Program-made: the position numbers and the translations under genes
Assembly (NCBI GenBank): GCA_019746735.1
Contig: JAIERT010000312.1
Location: 1-36,174, forward strand
Direction of reading: 5' to 3'
Length of the DNA stretch: 36,174 nucleotides
From: Burkholderiaceae bacterium
GTDB taxonomy: Bacteria; Pseudomonadota; Gammaproteobacteria; Burkholderiales; Burkholderiaceae_C
In this document: piece by piece, positions 29,201 through 33,767 of the stretch
Position numbering within the stretch: position 1 is the stretch's first letter
Layout of the letters: the number at the start of each line of letters is the position of its first letter
Notes under the pieces: model-generated
The model's database searches: none
What the model saw: only the letters and a program-made list of their open reading frames with translations
What the model was told of the DNA's origin: nothing

Positions 29201-30848
29201 TGAGGATGAGATCTGGGGCGGCGACGGCAACGACGTGATCTTCGGCCAGCGCGGTGACGACGACCTCTACGGCGAGAAGGGCGATGACTGGCTCATGGGC
29301 GGCCACGACTCCGACGACCTCTACGGCGGCACCGACAAGAAGGAGCGCAACAAGCTCTATTCGGGCGATACCAACGCCAGCGAGTTGCGCAATCTGGTCG
29401 AGGCCTCCATGACCAACTGGGATGGCGCCTTCCTCAACCTGGCCATGCCCGGCGCGCCCTTCGGCAACACTGTGATCGACCGCGGTGCGCACTCGCACCA
29501 CGGCACCTTCGACTTCATCACCTTCGACTGCCCGCCCGGCCTGACCTTCCAGCACACCGAGACCTTCAGCGACGGTGTGGCCAACCTCTTCACCGGCCCG
29601 AGCACCGGCAGCTGGAGCATCAGCTCCGGCCGCTACGTGACCACGCCGCTGACGGGCGACATGGCCGTCAACATGATGGACCTGGGCCTCAACAGCAACC
29701 AGTCCATGTCCACACTGGAGCTCTCGGCCAAAATCAATGTGCAGGATCGCGGCGGCTTCATCTTCGACTACTACAGCCCGGATTACTACCGCTTCGTCGA
29801 GATCGATGCCGTCGCCGACCAGGTGCGCATCGGCCACTACACCGCGGCCGAGGGCTGGGTGGTGGATGCCACCGCCTCGCGCAAGATCTACGCCGGCTAC
29901 GACTACACCCTGGGCATCGAGCTGCAGGGCCCGCTGGTCAAGGTCACGCTCAACGGCGACAGCGTGCTGGGTCGTGCCTACGACGAAGTGACCATGCACG
30001 GCGAGATCGGCCTCTACGGCAAGAGCGGCAAGGTCAGCTTCGACAACGTGAGCGTACGCAGCAACGACGCTGCCTTCCGCAACCCCGCCGACTACCTGGT
30101 GGCCGACGTGGCCGCGGCGGGTACGGGCGGCGCCGTCACGCTGACCCAGGAGCAGTTGGACTCGCTCACCGGTGCCGCCATCCAGGCCTGGAAGCAGCAG
30201 CTCGGTGCTGGCGACGAGCGCCTGGCCCTGCTCGACGGTGTGCGCTTCAGCATCGCCGACCTGCCTGAGCGGGCCCTGGGCGAAACCCTGGCCGGTGGCA
30301 GCATCCTGATCGACATCGACGCCGCCGGCCACGGCTGGTTCGTCGACCGCACGCCGGGCGACGACCGCGAGTTCCGCGACGAGGGCGGGGTGCTGATCGC
30401 GCGCAGCGGCGCAGCCGCCGGCGCCATGGATCTCTACAGCGTGCTGCAACACGAGCTGGGCCACGTGCTGGGCCTGGAGCACAGCGATGACGGCCTCATG
30501 GCCGAGACCCTGTCGGCCGGTCTGCGCAGCGCCACGCCGGCCATGCCGCAGCCCGTGACGCCACCGCTGCCCTGGGTGCCCGCGGCACCCGGCGCGGTCC
30601 ACATGGACTATGCCGCCAACTGGGCGGCGTCCGGTGCCCAGGTGCCCCATATCGACTGGGCTGCCATGAACCAGGGCCTGAAGGCCGCCGCGAAGAGCGC
30701 GCCGGTTGCCGTGAGCTGGCAGACCGATTTCGTCAACCATCTCGGCCGTAGCGAAGCCGACCGCAACCCGAACGCCAAGCTGCGCATCCAGATCGATCCC
30801 GCACCCCGGGTGAGCGCCGGTCTCTCCAGCCTGGAGACCCTGTCATGA
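11244..30848 (+). CDS. Remainder of the giant adhesin: beta repeats, FHA-like regions, Calx-beta-like, RTX, LamG-like, metzincin
   Basis: 6534-aa open frame beginning (V)SIIVDVNHTHASIGDGAGV, which directly continues the repeat truncated at 11265; ends ...KLRIQIDPAPRVSAGLSSLETLS*. No RBS of its own is evident at 11244. Confidence 0.85.
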   Translation: MSIIVDVNHTHASIGDGAGVHAQGNVIVQAAADTDLLGIAGNVSVGGSGAAFGLSTTVFVHVDEVQAWIGNGAQITARGNDGTHAVQTGERDGSGNRTTEAARGLAVTATSFEDVQTIAVGFSGGSSFGIGGSVTLNVLDETTEAWLGEGVSVNSDNIGAHASQDALLRASDATDIFSIAGGAQYGGTGGIGAGIDIGVIHKTTRAWMADDSELQVRDDVRVEATSDEKIFSAAANAGVGGFAVALSAGIYSVNTTTRAAIGDDGAPGGASVTAGGDVDVSAAGTAGFVLLAGSVGVGTSSAGVGAANTTLVHNDTVEALIGAGASVTATGDVDLDAMSSESLLTVVAAGGVGSTVGVAGSAPVQVMNETTRAAIRDGADVEANDVDLLAQSTTSLIGIGGTVAVGGTAGVGVGAEVLALSKTTDAYIGGADVTATGDVRVRAASSEGLIAAAAAGAVGGTAGVAGSAGVLVVSPTTRAWIGNDSGSLSSGVARVHADGNVIVDAASDTEIDLIAGAVGVGATVGVGAAAAVTAVSKVTEAYIGANAEVTALGLGASGTTASLGSFGNAQFLNNVDPDNSDLSSVQVDDEGQLVRVIYERDENGDVVLDGEGDPVVLQVIPVSGIDLAPPSDLITDLGDPSEESDNDAPSGNILKDRQREVASGSVRGLAVTATNKDSVESLGISVAGGYVGIAVGGVVSVNESQTNAYIASGARINEDNTGAHAGQDVLVAAANDYHQMGLVGSIGAGLVGVAANADVTVTSATTKAYIDDGAHVNAADSVAVTADNHQDVQSFAFAASAGFVGVSAPFSVVVIASDTQAWIGNDAASLATGAVVNAGGNVLVRATDETEHFTISGALAAGAGGVGATVAVVTMDKSTQAAIGDYATVNALAGGADVNGVATGVVETDGDFTRAGVQGVVVQAESREQLFALSVAGAAGAVGVAGAVGVQVVDSDTTASIGANARINQSGSAEADQSVYVNALNEVSAFAFDGGLAGGVGALAGGINVGMVRNDTRALVEDGAQIRARHDVEVNALANRDIETVVISGALGGLALAGSISVWSVGDAVRSNYEVQQKDEDGADAGTQSEDPLGGGEMDSATGDAEGQSASFSEGMRGYEQDDGAPPPPADSQEGKLKALNNTEGQQADVTGSAANLIDGRTAGHAASGKLNAAGEAAKSGTLARIGDSVSVVAEDSVRVTATERIEFTAFAGTAAVGAVGIGAGIAIVNIGSAVEASIGSSTIQAGTGGTDSVVVQASLITDIDARAWGGQGGAVALGAQVVVVTDNSTQKAGIDGNANIQRAGGGLQVQALANREAYAQALGLQGALAALGVSVAVIDVGGTTEAYINGDVGQSATVQSVTVRAQSDADLEAQATQGGLSAGISLSGAVAVANFDPTVEARVGSAADIRVSGPITIEALSTATAEADALGIALSGLIGAGASISVAHAAPQLSATVNGRLRSTGGGHVDIKGRADVDALAESNAASAGALFGGAGSLALSRAAAGVSAELGSSGEIDTSGSALIRAEAINVSDAVARGLGVGMLGIGISYADAETAGAVLARSNGDVDAGSLTVEGLQTNTAEADAYALAGGLIAAGFNIASVDMRGTVAARLGGSSTTRATNDVTVRAQAANAGLARGFGTTVGGIAIGGMDVTASLGNTGVGAEVSAGLEAGAEITQARVVSVSALSQDTLYAQGQAAGGGLISVLGSDVESVSTQTTEVLIGAGSEIDAYAVNLQSTNVQAADVQADSLSIGLASGAGAKALTMVTGDALINVEAGADIGAVRITLVADNNFTKDHYDTSLSSASASLGGLDFLKSETRVGTEADRFQARINIASGAVLHADGNHADPGLLTLETQTDVTVYDSVEVESYGGFAISTAVSQASVETDSRMVINGSLLSKASNIDIAARSNAAVFTDADLLIATALGGVATAQAYSTLDVRNTVEFNGATVRGQDINIYAGRDLNGARNLLNGYSNGEVQAYSLLPTIGVPVSEVVVDETNRINLNGASQILAMKNATLRAIAGLGSYFEEGQVTSLSLVPYGISVSEDPDVDVSNLVQIGPDASVEAGINNQAVVRVLPRFVGGVSQLDASRLDTALTAEEKAARSLSVDTDYVFARLNLSGLPLTLQTGLADKFFVIKPRELETPTLVYKNLVNVLVEQREQVLQWIANHGTNAEAVARYQVQLELIDEALDELGLTEIIDGKLVIKGSLDLIFIEMPAIYAAPGSVFIDADNTPDLSDVKARAGAKIEIYNRTPFLMSVNDAVIQDSSRVAINASGELVVLTPGRVYLNSVPQGAAPSAADAPVITITQDSAFVPEADRASYYNLSLGSAIPSYDQDLYIVGDVINESGAVNILNDDGSIIVSGEIRGQTINISAAKDFTLNSDGWFHTGRDPIQYFFDRTFLFQRAQSEGFYWEDNAAEVDVSGSGGVQSLLDQINAQGAAILAQGTIAVTARFLNINGLIQSGAQTVSLTIDASFNPYAASIWANNGALIGSDGQAVAGVNFGSERIPVKAYFDYAKQAIVVEDIVPEGGRVILAGQILSTGNGQVKAAYGHASVHITNNSNYKLITNRIDTTKDRVGKITLIDTARMDGAQAAKFEYIYSAGQIIERRYDGTLQVGSGVADTESFSRILYSQIGGDIVHDSTSTVFQTRSGLQYVWVNGQESTVTIKHTFQTNSFNLFGDLTDFEDWLVSDEVTHTQSPPEYRTGMPLLESEALALAGTGASPAGSAGSAYSVRFVQVQDPGVIIQNGVTTIYLLPSTGTGGIAGHTYRARFDGDVILSEQNYADTERWDDLGVLPEAAATYNSAFANYERIIYSPDQVSGGGWLETKTITHIEDEVIGLKDYYIHTLKADYDIGIGFVGSNSSSITITSKKDLLVKGDIKVAEGGEVSLGSNQGSVLGSSENMVYNDAPNVNAAGDVKLLVDGGSTVPVSVTAGGDIEITVVLSGATASLVVDQIISTGGDVSIVARDGITGVDGGALIQGNRVDLTAVNGDIEGAGGSALRINSNILGTGGLTAVSGGDVNIIETAGDLKLLRSDQLGGISVLATGSARLATVSGSIVDANVELVAPKAIGLGLSEAQRNALALKFGVSADSLNYTVSPGLYSYLYPHAEFLGTVPTQTVAENLNVKGTSIYLDANGGAIGRSQAPRIVDLTGGFDSLSAQDKSLLSTTGVSDVYGVQHALYRYVGTSGPIPDGGPDNDDLYEQDFSDTSLWQKVSYTATGASKTSPILRNIAHDGYVLVEFNDGRYGLYQYQGVGGQLNLATENYNNANRWEKVQPRPTTDTSGNDLVNGQLVANMNEVERVAFQLRDDIDVESGEAGVTGYSDGDVALDATETLIVHRIEAVGDIYLRAGDLIRDAGTVGPTDPVIVGVGNLLLTSGGRIGGEMPGEALRIEMGGSSRLYAFAPGEINIQQMGATGLYVDNAASSGDSVYIKAELGNLIIETVLAEDHASLIAGGSILDAFNDDAAPEVNIEAATLYLQAGNNIGGDAAHFLDVEIAGEINAQALGGSVFLNSPAHLRVGLIAARNGTVHLTTRESIVDHDNEATADIEARNVILLAEGGSTGTDLNPLDIDSSYGGVAGTITVLAQGRVFLIETDGSPNDSGDMRINEVTSETTDVTLQARKGSILDANGALANNVTGANIILIADLQSIGTAGNALEINSGSPAPGWLHAQAQRHIHVTETAGALNVGQVRSTAGNVGLSVRDSGVVGENLLLDSSALIEALSTAVGEGDITLRAGDHVITALGSVIRSGRHLVIHSGTGDTGNVDAIGTLIRIEGVLASNEIEIAGERQSDTIELRPASVLGHLRVLGDTDGLAGGDDLFILDRLPSMTALRDRLDDGVSTLVRDAVDLDGRGGTDRYVVYTHGSANAQDYIVNVLDSGAKNDGLDTLEIEGSEEADVFLLRRVAAITEGVSTPIAANTPAFVALLRGTLDEVRDQVHEQVERINYDENINARLIVRSLGGDDYFAVDDNATLTTLDAGAGNDEVQIGQMYGATRVSTPGGTVAAGDDFTTIETTAGFLSRGASFALTAYGGTGHDQFTVYSNKAETRLEGNDGNDVFIVRAFALVGDGNKLSTEALNQAIGGEGTDTVMYNINAPVDLDGGAGFDKVVVLRTEFGDSFVITDEAIYGAGLNVRYDNMESIDVDGLEGDDHFFIRSTRAGVITNIIGGKGSDTFDVAGDVTEDIVSLDLEGRSGVINHAVSSDDLAYDGLLAGGISTIVAGPASGQVLVTQSAGNTQVNEQGATIDSYTLQLATAPVGGPVYINVSAGRSTQEEEDGSPAGDSVLVSTDGVNFSRYLTLTVNDTAARTIWVKAVDDARSEGERVYAISHSAQSVDASFNHVAIQNVRVTVMDNDKPEVIITGSGHTERVLEGDATTGISDSYTVQLGAPVVSGTVTVSVATDGQVTVSSADSRFNAADNTLTFDAGNWNLPVLMTVTAVDDTAIENTLFSSISHTATAGYGSASFQVQVVDNDSAGVLIDQSGGSTRVVTDDPDTLADEAASDSYTVRLTQAPTHDVVITVLPDDLTLTNPIQLTFTVDNWWIAQTVTVNAVEPQPPMEGQPLKTFPVQPHVLGGAIAGPLFIEGSVDAAADRSVKTAIMLPGETDVPLPSTVVTVDENTLVDTLVVHNDSSISNDTGLMAAGSWYDGNGVPSTNISGLGLAGSVYFGEEAFPGGKTFAGGITFRNVEVAEVLLGQGDDHFTVTDTLSTTADHGGITIIHGGGNTSATAGDTLIATGSSSPLVLLGDTTQDGLRYSGESGVASTHGIRFDHAGNDLIDASGSGQSVTIYGGAGRDTIFGSAEGDHLLGGSGDDIIYGLGGIDHIYGDSGINLFYGTAGAGGAKPDVIVVNANSSVHPNRDDLVAGSDQIFGGEGDDLILGDHGQFDLVPGTQRVATKDNEAVTVVRTTEPGNGAADIIHGDTGNDRILGGNGADLIYGSTGNDLILGDHGVLVFNVDDDLSTLDLAYTNDPDDGGAGDFLYGSEGDDIILGGAGDDIITGDAGSDVLLGDHGRVTAVGGVVVRLESEQPGVGGNDNIFGSTGNDWIIGGAGSDRLSGDEGDDVVAGDNAVLDFVGVGILTTTDPTEGGGDVIVGGMGRDVLFGGTGADLIYGDTEFDTRDLETGDVAPAGDDDVIFGDHGKVDLNLPANINFLSIDIGANDGGGDDVVHAGGGDDIIIGGQGNDLLRGDAGDDDLIGGTNVPFGADGDDTMYGGDGGDAMLGDNGSILRTFNATGDDWVRTPFGTIVRTLIRYDDLDLVDGDDIMYGDGGTNEIWGQRGNDTLFGGEGDDEIIGGLGSDTLHGNGGHDVILGDMGIITRAYNPDGSARLNPDGSWHKDVLLLDMAYLTGAIALNGSGMPEGDQATVDALLGADITLLTGVYNADGSKRYNDWGTPENRALLLSLIEDGHDTIDGGSGNDAIYGQRGNDILMGGAGRDFIAGGLGNDTIDGGDGDDTVVGDQAIVDADWPAVPNVSYGYWVVNNVGSSEAALGIDLGPLGTKVIPMMSVVPGRELNASVQLLPQIFGYGPLPGADHLNLADGGTLAAYASVVTDWAHHVELLSGNDTVSGGAGDDTVVGDDLISVARTVVFDADTMAEAEYLTRRILDVSDDFSDLIHEQYELLPEHFGRWGSDWHDHWHDHWHDDGYWSTVIDASYAFGNDVLSGGAGQDVLIGDNSITMTPAYAVPVDLADEFELFVQGMSWAGDEIAHAITDLVWLEHHQRDTVITVQIGRKTYEKLQGHVDELLTGNDTISGNEGNDLIIGDAFVYRAPQVLLTPRVGDDPHHHHGHHHHHHHHWHHHDHGHHHDHDDWRWHLDGWTDRDWGDWSGYGWDDHYHGHGHHGHHGHDHHHHWDHGHHHTHSLDAILTGRDTIYGGAGSDLIWGDNLAMVTPDVVRSWGISSHEYHHAKGHAGDALHLLSALTDESGYWFGGDHHHHGHGHHHDGHGWWNHHHDDDHHHHHHHHDSELYEDEIWGGDGNDVIFGQRGDDDLYGEKGDDWLMGGHDSDDLYGGTDKKERNKLYSGDTNASELRNLVEASMTNWDGAFLNLAMPGAPFGNTVIDRGAHSHHGTFDFITFDCPPGLTFQHTETFSDGVANLFTGPSTGSWSISSGRYVTTPLTGDMAVNMMDLGLNSNQSMSTLELSAKINVQDRGGFIFDYYSPDYYRFVEIDAVADQVRIGHYTAAEGWVVDATASRKIYAGYDYTLGIELQGPLVKVTLNGDSVLGRAYDEVTMHGEIGLYGKSGKVSFDNVSVRSNDAAFRNPADYLVADVAAAGTGGAVTLTQEQLDSLTGAAIQAWKQQLGAGDERLALLDGVRFSIADLPERALGETLAGGSILIDIDAAGHGWFVDRTPGDDREFRDEGGVLIARSGAAAGAMDLYSVLQHELGHVLGLEHSDDGLMAETLSAGLRSATPAMPQPVTPPLPWVPAAPGAVHMDYAANWAASGAQVPHIDWAAMNQGLKAAAKSAPVAVSWQTDFVNHLGRSEADRNPNAKLRIQIDPAPRVSAGLSSLETLS
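11250..16480 (+). repeat. Tandem ~53-62 aa beta-strand repeats ('T.A.IG.GA.V.A.GDV.V.A...')
   Basis: For example TTRAAIGD (~12009), TVEALIGAGA (~12189), TTRAAIRDGA (~12351), TTDAYIGGA (~12510), TTRAWIGND (~12669), VTEAYIGANA (~12855): spacings of about 159-186 nt. Confidence 0.8.
23960..24960 (+). other. Calx-beta-like domains (about three)
   Basis: Segments such as VNEQGATIDSYTLQLATAPVGGPVYINVSA...VKAVDDARSEGERVYAISHSAQS...VTVMDNDKP, VLEGDATTGISDSYTVQLGAP...AVDDTAIENTLFSSISHTA...VQVVDNDSAGV and LADEAASDSYTVRLTQAPTHDVVITVLPDD match the Calx-beta pattern. Confidence 0.65.
28197..28223 (+). other. Short His/Asp/Trp motif (WHDHWHDHWHDD)
   Basis: Encoded peptide ...WGSDWHDHWHDHWHDDGYWSTV. Confidence 0.9.
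28647..28877 (+). other. Extreme His-rich loop inside the RTX block
   Basis: 77 residues, 38 of them His: HHHHGHHHHHHHHWHHHDHGHHHDHDDWRWHLDGWTDRDWGDWSGYGWDDHYHGHGHHGHHGHDHHHHWDHGHHHTH. Confidence 0.95.
29094..29186 (+). other. Second His-rich loop inside the RTX block
   Basis: 31 residues, 20 of them His: HHHHGHGHHHDGHGWWNHHHDDDHHHHHHHH. Confidence 0.95.
29549..30068 (+). other. LamG/concanavalin-like beta-sandwich domain
   Basis: FSDGVANLFTGPSTGSWSISSGRYVTTP...LELSAKINVQDRGGFIFDYYSPDYYRFVEIDAVADQVRIGHYTAAEGWVVDAT...GIELQGPLVKVTLNGDSVLGRAY...GEIGLYGKSGKVSFDNVSV resembles LamG-type sandwich folds. Confidence 0.6.
30140..30530 (+). other. C-terminal metzincin/matrixin-like zinc protease domain
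   Basis: HELGHVLGLEH at 30450-30482 (HExxHxxGxxH) followed by a candidate Met-turn (SDDGLMAETL), preceded by GGSILIDIDAAGHGWFVDRTPGDDREF. Confidence 0.8.
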
Positions 30849-30901
30849 GTTCCGTGTCCTGAGTCCGATCCAACCTGCACCACTATGAGGGAGAAGTGAG
30901 C

Positions 30902-31744
30902 ATGAGTACCCAGCTGCTGATCTATGAAACCGCCGTTCCTGTGTCGAGCGGTCGCCACGCCAAGGCCCACGTCGAGGCCGGCAAAGGCTATGGCTTTGCG
31001 CGCAAGATCAACTCCGTGCCTCTGATGGCGGTGGAGTTCCCGCAGGCCGCGTCCGACTACGCCATCGTCTTCGCCAGCAGTGGCGAGGCACTGGTGCCCG
31101 TGGTCATCCTGGGCGCGCGCCAGAACGAGAACCTCTACGTCAACGAGGACGACAGCTGGAAGGCCGGCTACATTCCCGCCTTCATCCGCCGCTATCCCTT
31201 CGTCTTCTCGTCCAGCGAGGACGGCAAGACCTTCACGCTCTGCGTGGACGAAGCCTTCCAGGGCCTGAACTACCAGGGCAAGGGCCAGGCCCTGTTCGGC
31301 GCCGATGGCAAGGCCACGCCCTATGTGGACAACGTGCTCAAGTTCCTGCAGGAATACCGCCTGCAGTTCGAGCGCACCCGCGCCTTCTGCGCCAAGCTCA
31401 AGGCGCTGGACCTGGTCGAGCCCATGCAGGCCCAGTTCACCCTGCCCCAGGGCGAGAAGATGACGCTGACCGGCTTCCACGTCGTGGACCGCGCGCGCCT
31501 CAAGAAGCTGCCCGGTGACAAGCTGGCCGAGCTGGCCGCCACCGACGAGCTCGAGCTGCTCTACCTGCATCTGCAGTCCATGCGCAACTTCAACGCCGTC
31601 AAGGACCGCCTCGTACGCAGCCGTGCCGAAGCGCCGGCACCCGCGGCCGAAGAGGCGCCTGCGGTGCAGGCAGCCTCCACACCCGCCGCGCCGGCCCCGG
31701 CCGCAGGCGGTCGCCGCAAGGGCGCGGCTGTCACATCGGGCTGA
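30902..31744 (+). CDS. SapC family protein
   Basis: MSTQLLIYETAVPVSSGRHAKAHVEAGKGYGFARKINSVPLMAVEFPQAASDYAIVF...VVILGARQNENLYVNEDDSWKAGYIPAFIRRYPFVF matches the SapC pattern; RBS GAGGGAGAA upstream. ORF track starts at GTG 30896; ATG 30902 preferred. Confidence 0.88.
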   Translation: MSTQLLIYETAVPVSSGRHAKAHVEAGKGYGFARKINSVPLMAVEFPQAASDYAIVFASSGEALVPVVILGARQNENLYVNEDDSWKAGYIPAFIRRYPFVFSSSEDGKTFTLCVDEAFQGLNYQGKGQALFGADGKATPYVDNVLKFLQEYRLQFERTRAFCAKLKALDLVEPMQAQFTLPQGEKMTLTGFHVVDRARLKKLPGDKLAELAATDELELLYLHLQSMRNFNAVKDRLVRSRAEAPAPAAEEAPAVQAASTPAAPAPAAGGRRKGAAVTSG

Positions 31745-31826
31745 ACACAGTCGGGGCTGCGGCCCTGCTGCGCCTGCGGCCCGTGCGAGATGAACCAAGT
31801 CCGGGGCCGTTTACTACACCGCTGAT

Positions 31827-33752
31827 GTGACCGTCTTGAGCAGCGCACCGATCTACGCCCACACCGACGCCCCCGCGGCCGATCCCGCCGCGGCGTCCGC
31901 GCCTGCATCCGCTGCAAGCGCGTCGGCCTCCGCCGCCACGGATGGCTCGGCCTGGGCCGCGCTCAACCAGGCCGGCGACACGGGCGCCTTCTGCGCGGCC
32001 TGGCTGGCCATCCTCTGTCTGCAGGTGCCGCGCGTGCGCGGTGCCCTGGTGCTGCTGGCCGAGGCCGACCGCAGCTTTGTGCCAGCCGCGTTCTGGCCCG
32101 ACGCCGGGCGCAACCTCATGCACCTCGGGCCGGCCGCGCAGGCCGCACTCACCCAGCGCCGCGGCGTGGTCTTGCCCGGCACGGGCGGCGAGGGCAGCAC
32201 GGCCAGCCTGGCCACCCACGTGGCCTATCCGCTGGAGGTCGAAGGCGAGCTGCAGGGCGCCGTGGTGCTGGACCTCACGCCGCGCCCCGAGGCCGAGGTG
32301 CAGCTCGCCCTGCGCCTGCTGCACTGGGGCAGCGCCTGGCTCATCGACCACTTCCGTCGCCAGCTCGTGCTGCGCGAGCGCCAGCTGGTCGCGCGCCTCT
32401 CGCTGGCCACCGACACCGTGGCCACCGCCTTGCAGGAAGAGCGCCTGGGTGCGGCCTGCCTGGCTGTGGTCAACGACCTGGCCGCGCGCCTGGACTGCCA
32501 GCGCGTGGCCCTGGGCTTCGAGCAGGGCGGCTCGGTGCGCGTGCAGGCCATCTCGCACACCGCCACCTTCGACGCGCGGACCGATTTCGTGCGCCTGCTG
32601 GCCGAGGCCATGGACGAGGTCTGGGACCTTGATCTTTCCGTCGTGCACCCGCCGCGCCAGAGCGACAGCGTGCCCGGCCTGGCGCACGCCGCGCTTTCGG
32701 CCGCGCGCCAGGACAGCGCCGTGCTTTCCGTGCCCCTGCGCAACGACGGCGTCATGGTGGGCGCGCTCACCTTCGAGCGCGCGCGCGAACGCCCCTTCGG
32801 GGAAGAAGAGCTGGCACTCTGCGAAGCCCTGGGCACGCTGCTCGGCTCGGTGCTCGACCTCAAGCGCCAGCAGGAGCGCAGTCTGCGCGAACGCGCCACG
32901 GCCGCCTGGCGCCATGCGTCCACCAGCCTCTTCGGCCCCGACCATCCGGGCCTCAAGCTGCTGAGCGCGCTGGGCGTGGCCGTGCTGCTCTTCTTCAGCC
33001 TGGTCGACGCCACCTACCGCGTCTCGGCCAAGACCGTGGTCGAGGGCGAGGTGCAGCGCGCCCTGGCCGCCCCCTTCCAGGGCTTTGTGGCCGAGAGCTT
33101 CGTGCGCCCCGGGGACCGCGTGCGTGCCGGCCAGCCGCTGGCACGGCTCGATGACCGCGACCTGAAGCTCGAACAGCTGCGCTGGCGCGCCGAGGTCGAG
33201 CAGGCCCAGCGCCGCTACCGCCAGGCCGCAGCCGCCTCGGACCGCGCGGCCATGGCTGTGATCTCGGCCCAGGTCGACCAGGCTCGCGCCCAGCTCACGC
33301 TGACCGAGGAGCGGATCGCGCGCGCCCTGGTCACCGCGCCCTTCGACGGCATCGTGGTGCAGGGCGACCTGAGCCAGCAGCTGGGTTCGCCGGTGGAGCA
33401 GGGCGAGCTGCTGTTCGAGGTGGCCCCGCTCGACGCCTACCGCGTCATCCTGCAGGTCGACGAGCGCAACATCGGCGACGTGCAGCTGGGCCAGCGCGGC
33501 GAGCTCGCGCTCTCGGGCCTGCCCTACGAGCGCCTGCCCTTCACGGTGGAGCGCATCACGCCCATCTCGGTGCCGCAGGACGGACGCAACCATTTCCGCG
33601 TCGAGGCCCGGCTCGATCCCTCGGCGGTCGTGCTGCGCCCGGGGCTCGAGGGCATAGGCAAGGTCGAGGTCGGCGAACGCCGCCTGATCTGGATCTGGAC
33701 CCACCCCTTCGTCGACTGGCTGCGCCTGTGGGCCTGGAAGTGGTTCGGTTGA
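31827..33752 (+). CDS. Tandem GAF-like domains + single TM + HlyD/biotinyl-lipoyl membrane-fusion adaptor
   Basis: N-terminal ~350 aa with two GAF-like segments (e.g. RLGAACLAVVNDLAARLDCQRVALGFEQGG...SVPLRNDGVMVGALTFERARERPFGEEELALCEALGTLLGSVLDLK), TM LLSALGVAVLLFFSLVDATYRVSA, then HlyD signatures (VVEGEVQRALAAPFQGFVAESFVRPGDRVRAGQPLARLDDRDLKLE...ALVTAPFDGIVVQGDLSQQLGSPVEQGELLFEVAP). GTG start is inferred. Confidence 0.85.
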   Translation: MTVLSSAPIYAHTDAPAADPAAASAPASAASASASAATDGSAWAALNQAGDTGAFCAAWLAILCLQVPRVRGALVLLAEADRSFVPAAFWPDAGRNLMHLGPAAQAALTQRRGVVLPGTGGEGSTASLATHVAYPLEVEGELQGAVVLDLTPRPEAEVQLALRLLHWGSAWLIDHFRRQLVLRERQLVARLSLATDTVATALQEERLGAACLAVVNDLAARLDCQRVALGFEQGGSVRVQAISHTATFDARTDFVRLLAEAMDEVWDLDLSVVHPPRQSDSVPGLAHAALSAARQDSAVLSVPLRNDGVMVGALTFERARERPFGEEELALCEALGTLLGSVLDLKRQQERSLRERATAAWRHASTSLFGPDHPGLKLLSALGVAVLLFFSLVDATYRVSAKTVVEGEVQRALAAPFQGFVAESFVRPGDRVRAGQPLARLDDRDLKLEQLRWRAEVEQAQRRYRQAAAASDRAAMAVISAQVDQARAQLTLTEERIARALVTAPFDGIVVQGDLSQQLGSPVEQGELLFEVAPLDAYRVILQVDERNIGDVQLGQRGELALSGLPYERLPFTVERITPISVPQDGRNHFRVEARLDPSAVVLRPGLEGIGKVEVGERRLIWIWTHPFVDWLRLWAWKWFG

Positions 33753-33767
33753 GGCGCGGGCGCAGCC

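Larger units (their letters stand above)
25650..29340 (+). repeat. RTX (hemolysin-type Ca2+-binding) nonapeptide block, in clusters separated by 'GD(H/N)' loops
   Basis: Many GGxGxDxhx units, e.g. GGAGRDTIF GSAEGDHLL GGSGDDIIY; GSEGDDIIL GGAGDDIIT GDAGSDVLL GDHG; GGDGNDVIF GQRGDDDLY GEKGDDWLM. Confidence 0.95.
3907..30848 (+). other. Probable single gene (~26.9 kb, ~8980 aa) split by one apparent -1 frame change at 11233-11244
   Basis: Adding one G to the GGGG run 11238-11241 restores ...GSGIGGAGAVSIIVDVNHTHASIG..., matching neighbouring repeat units. Confidence 0.75.

Noticed and set aside
16947-30740. 4597-aa antisense ORF (also 4234..9636 and 10959..16793 on the minus strand)
   Set aside because: The first is in exact antisense register with the sense frame, so its openness only reflects absence of TTA/CTA/TCA codons in the GC-rich sense gene (its stop is the sense CTA at 16947). 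Translations are low-complexity His/Gly/Val/Ala. Treated as by-products, though they help locate the frame switch near 11.24 kb.
3907-30848. Tandem repeats as a CRISPR array or mobile element
   Set aside because: Repeats are protein-level, divergent at DNA level and in frame; no uniform short direct repeats with spacers, no transposase and no terminal inverted repeats found.
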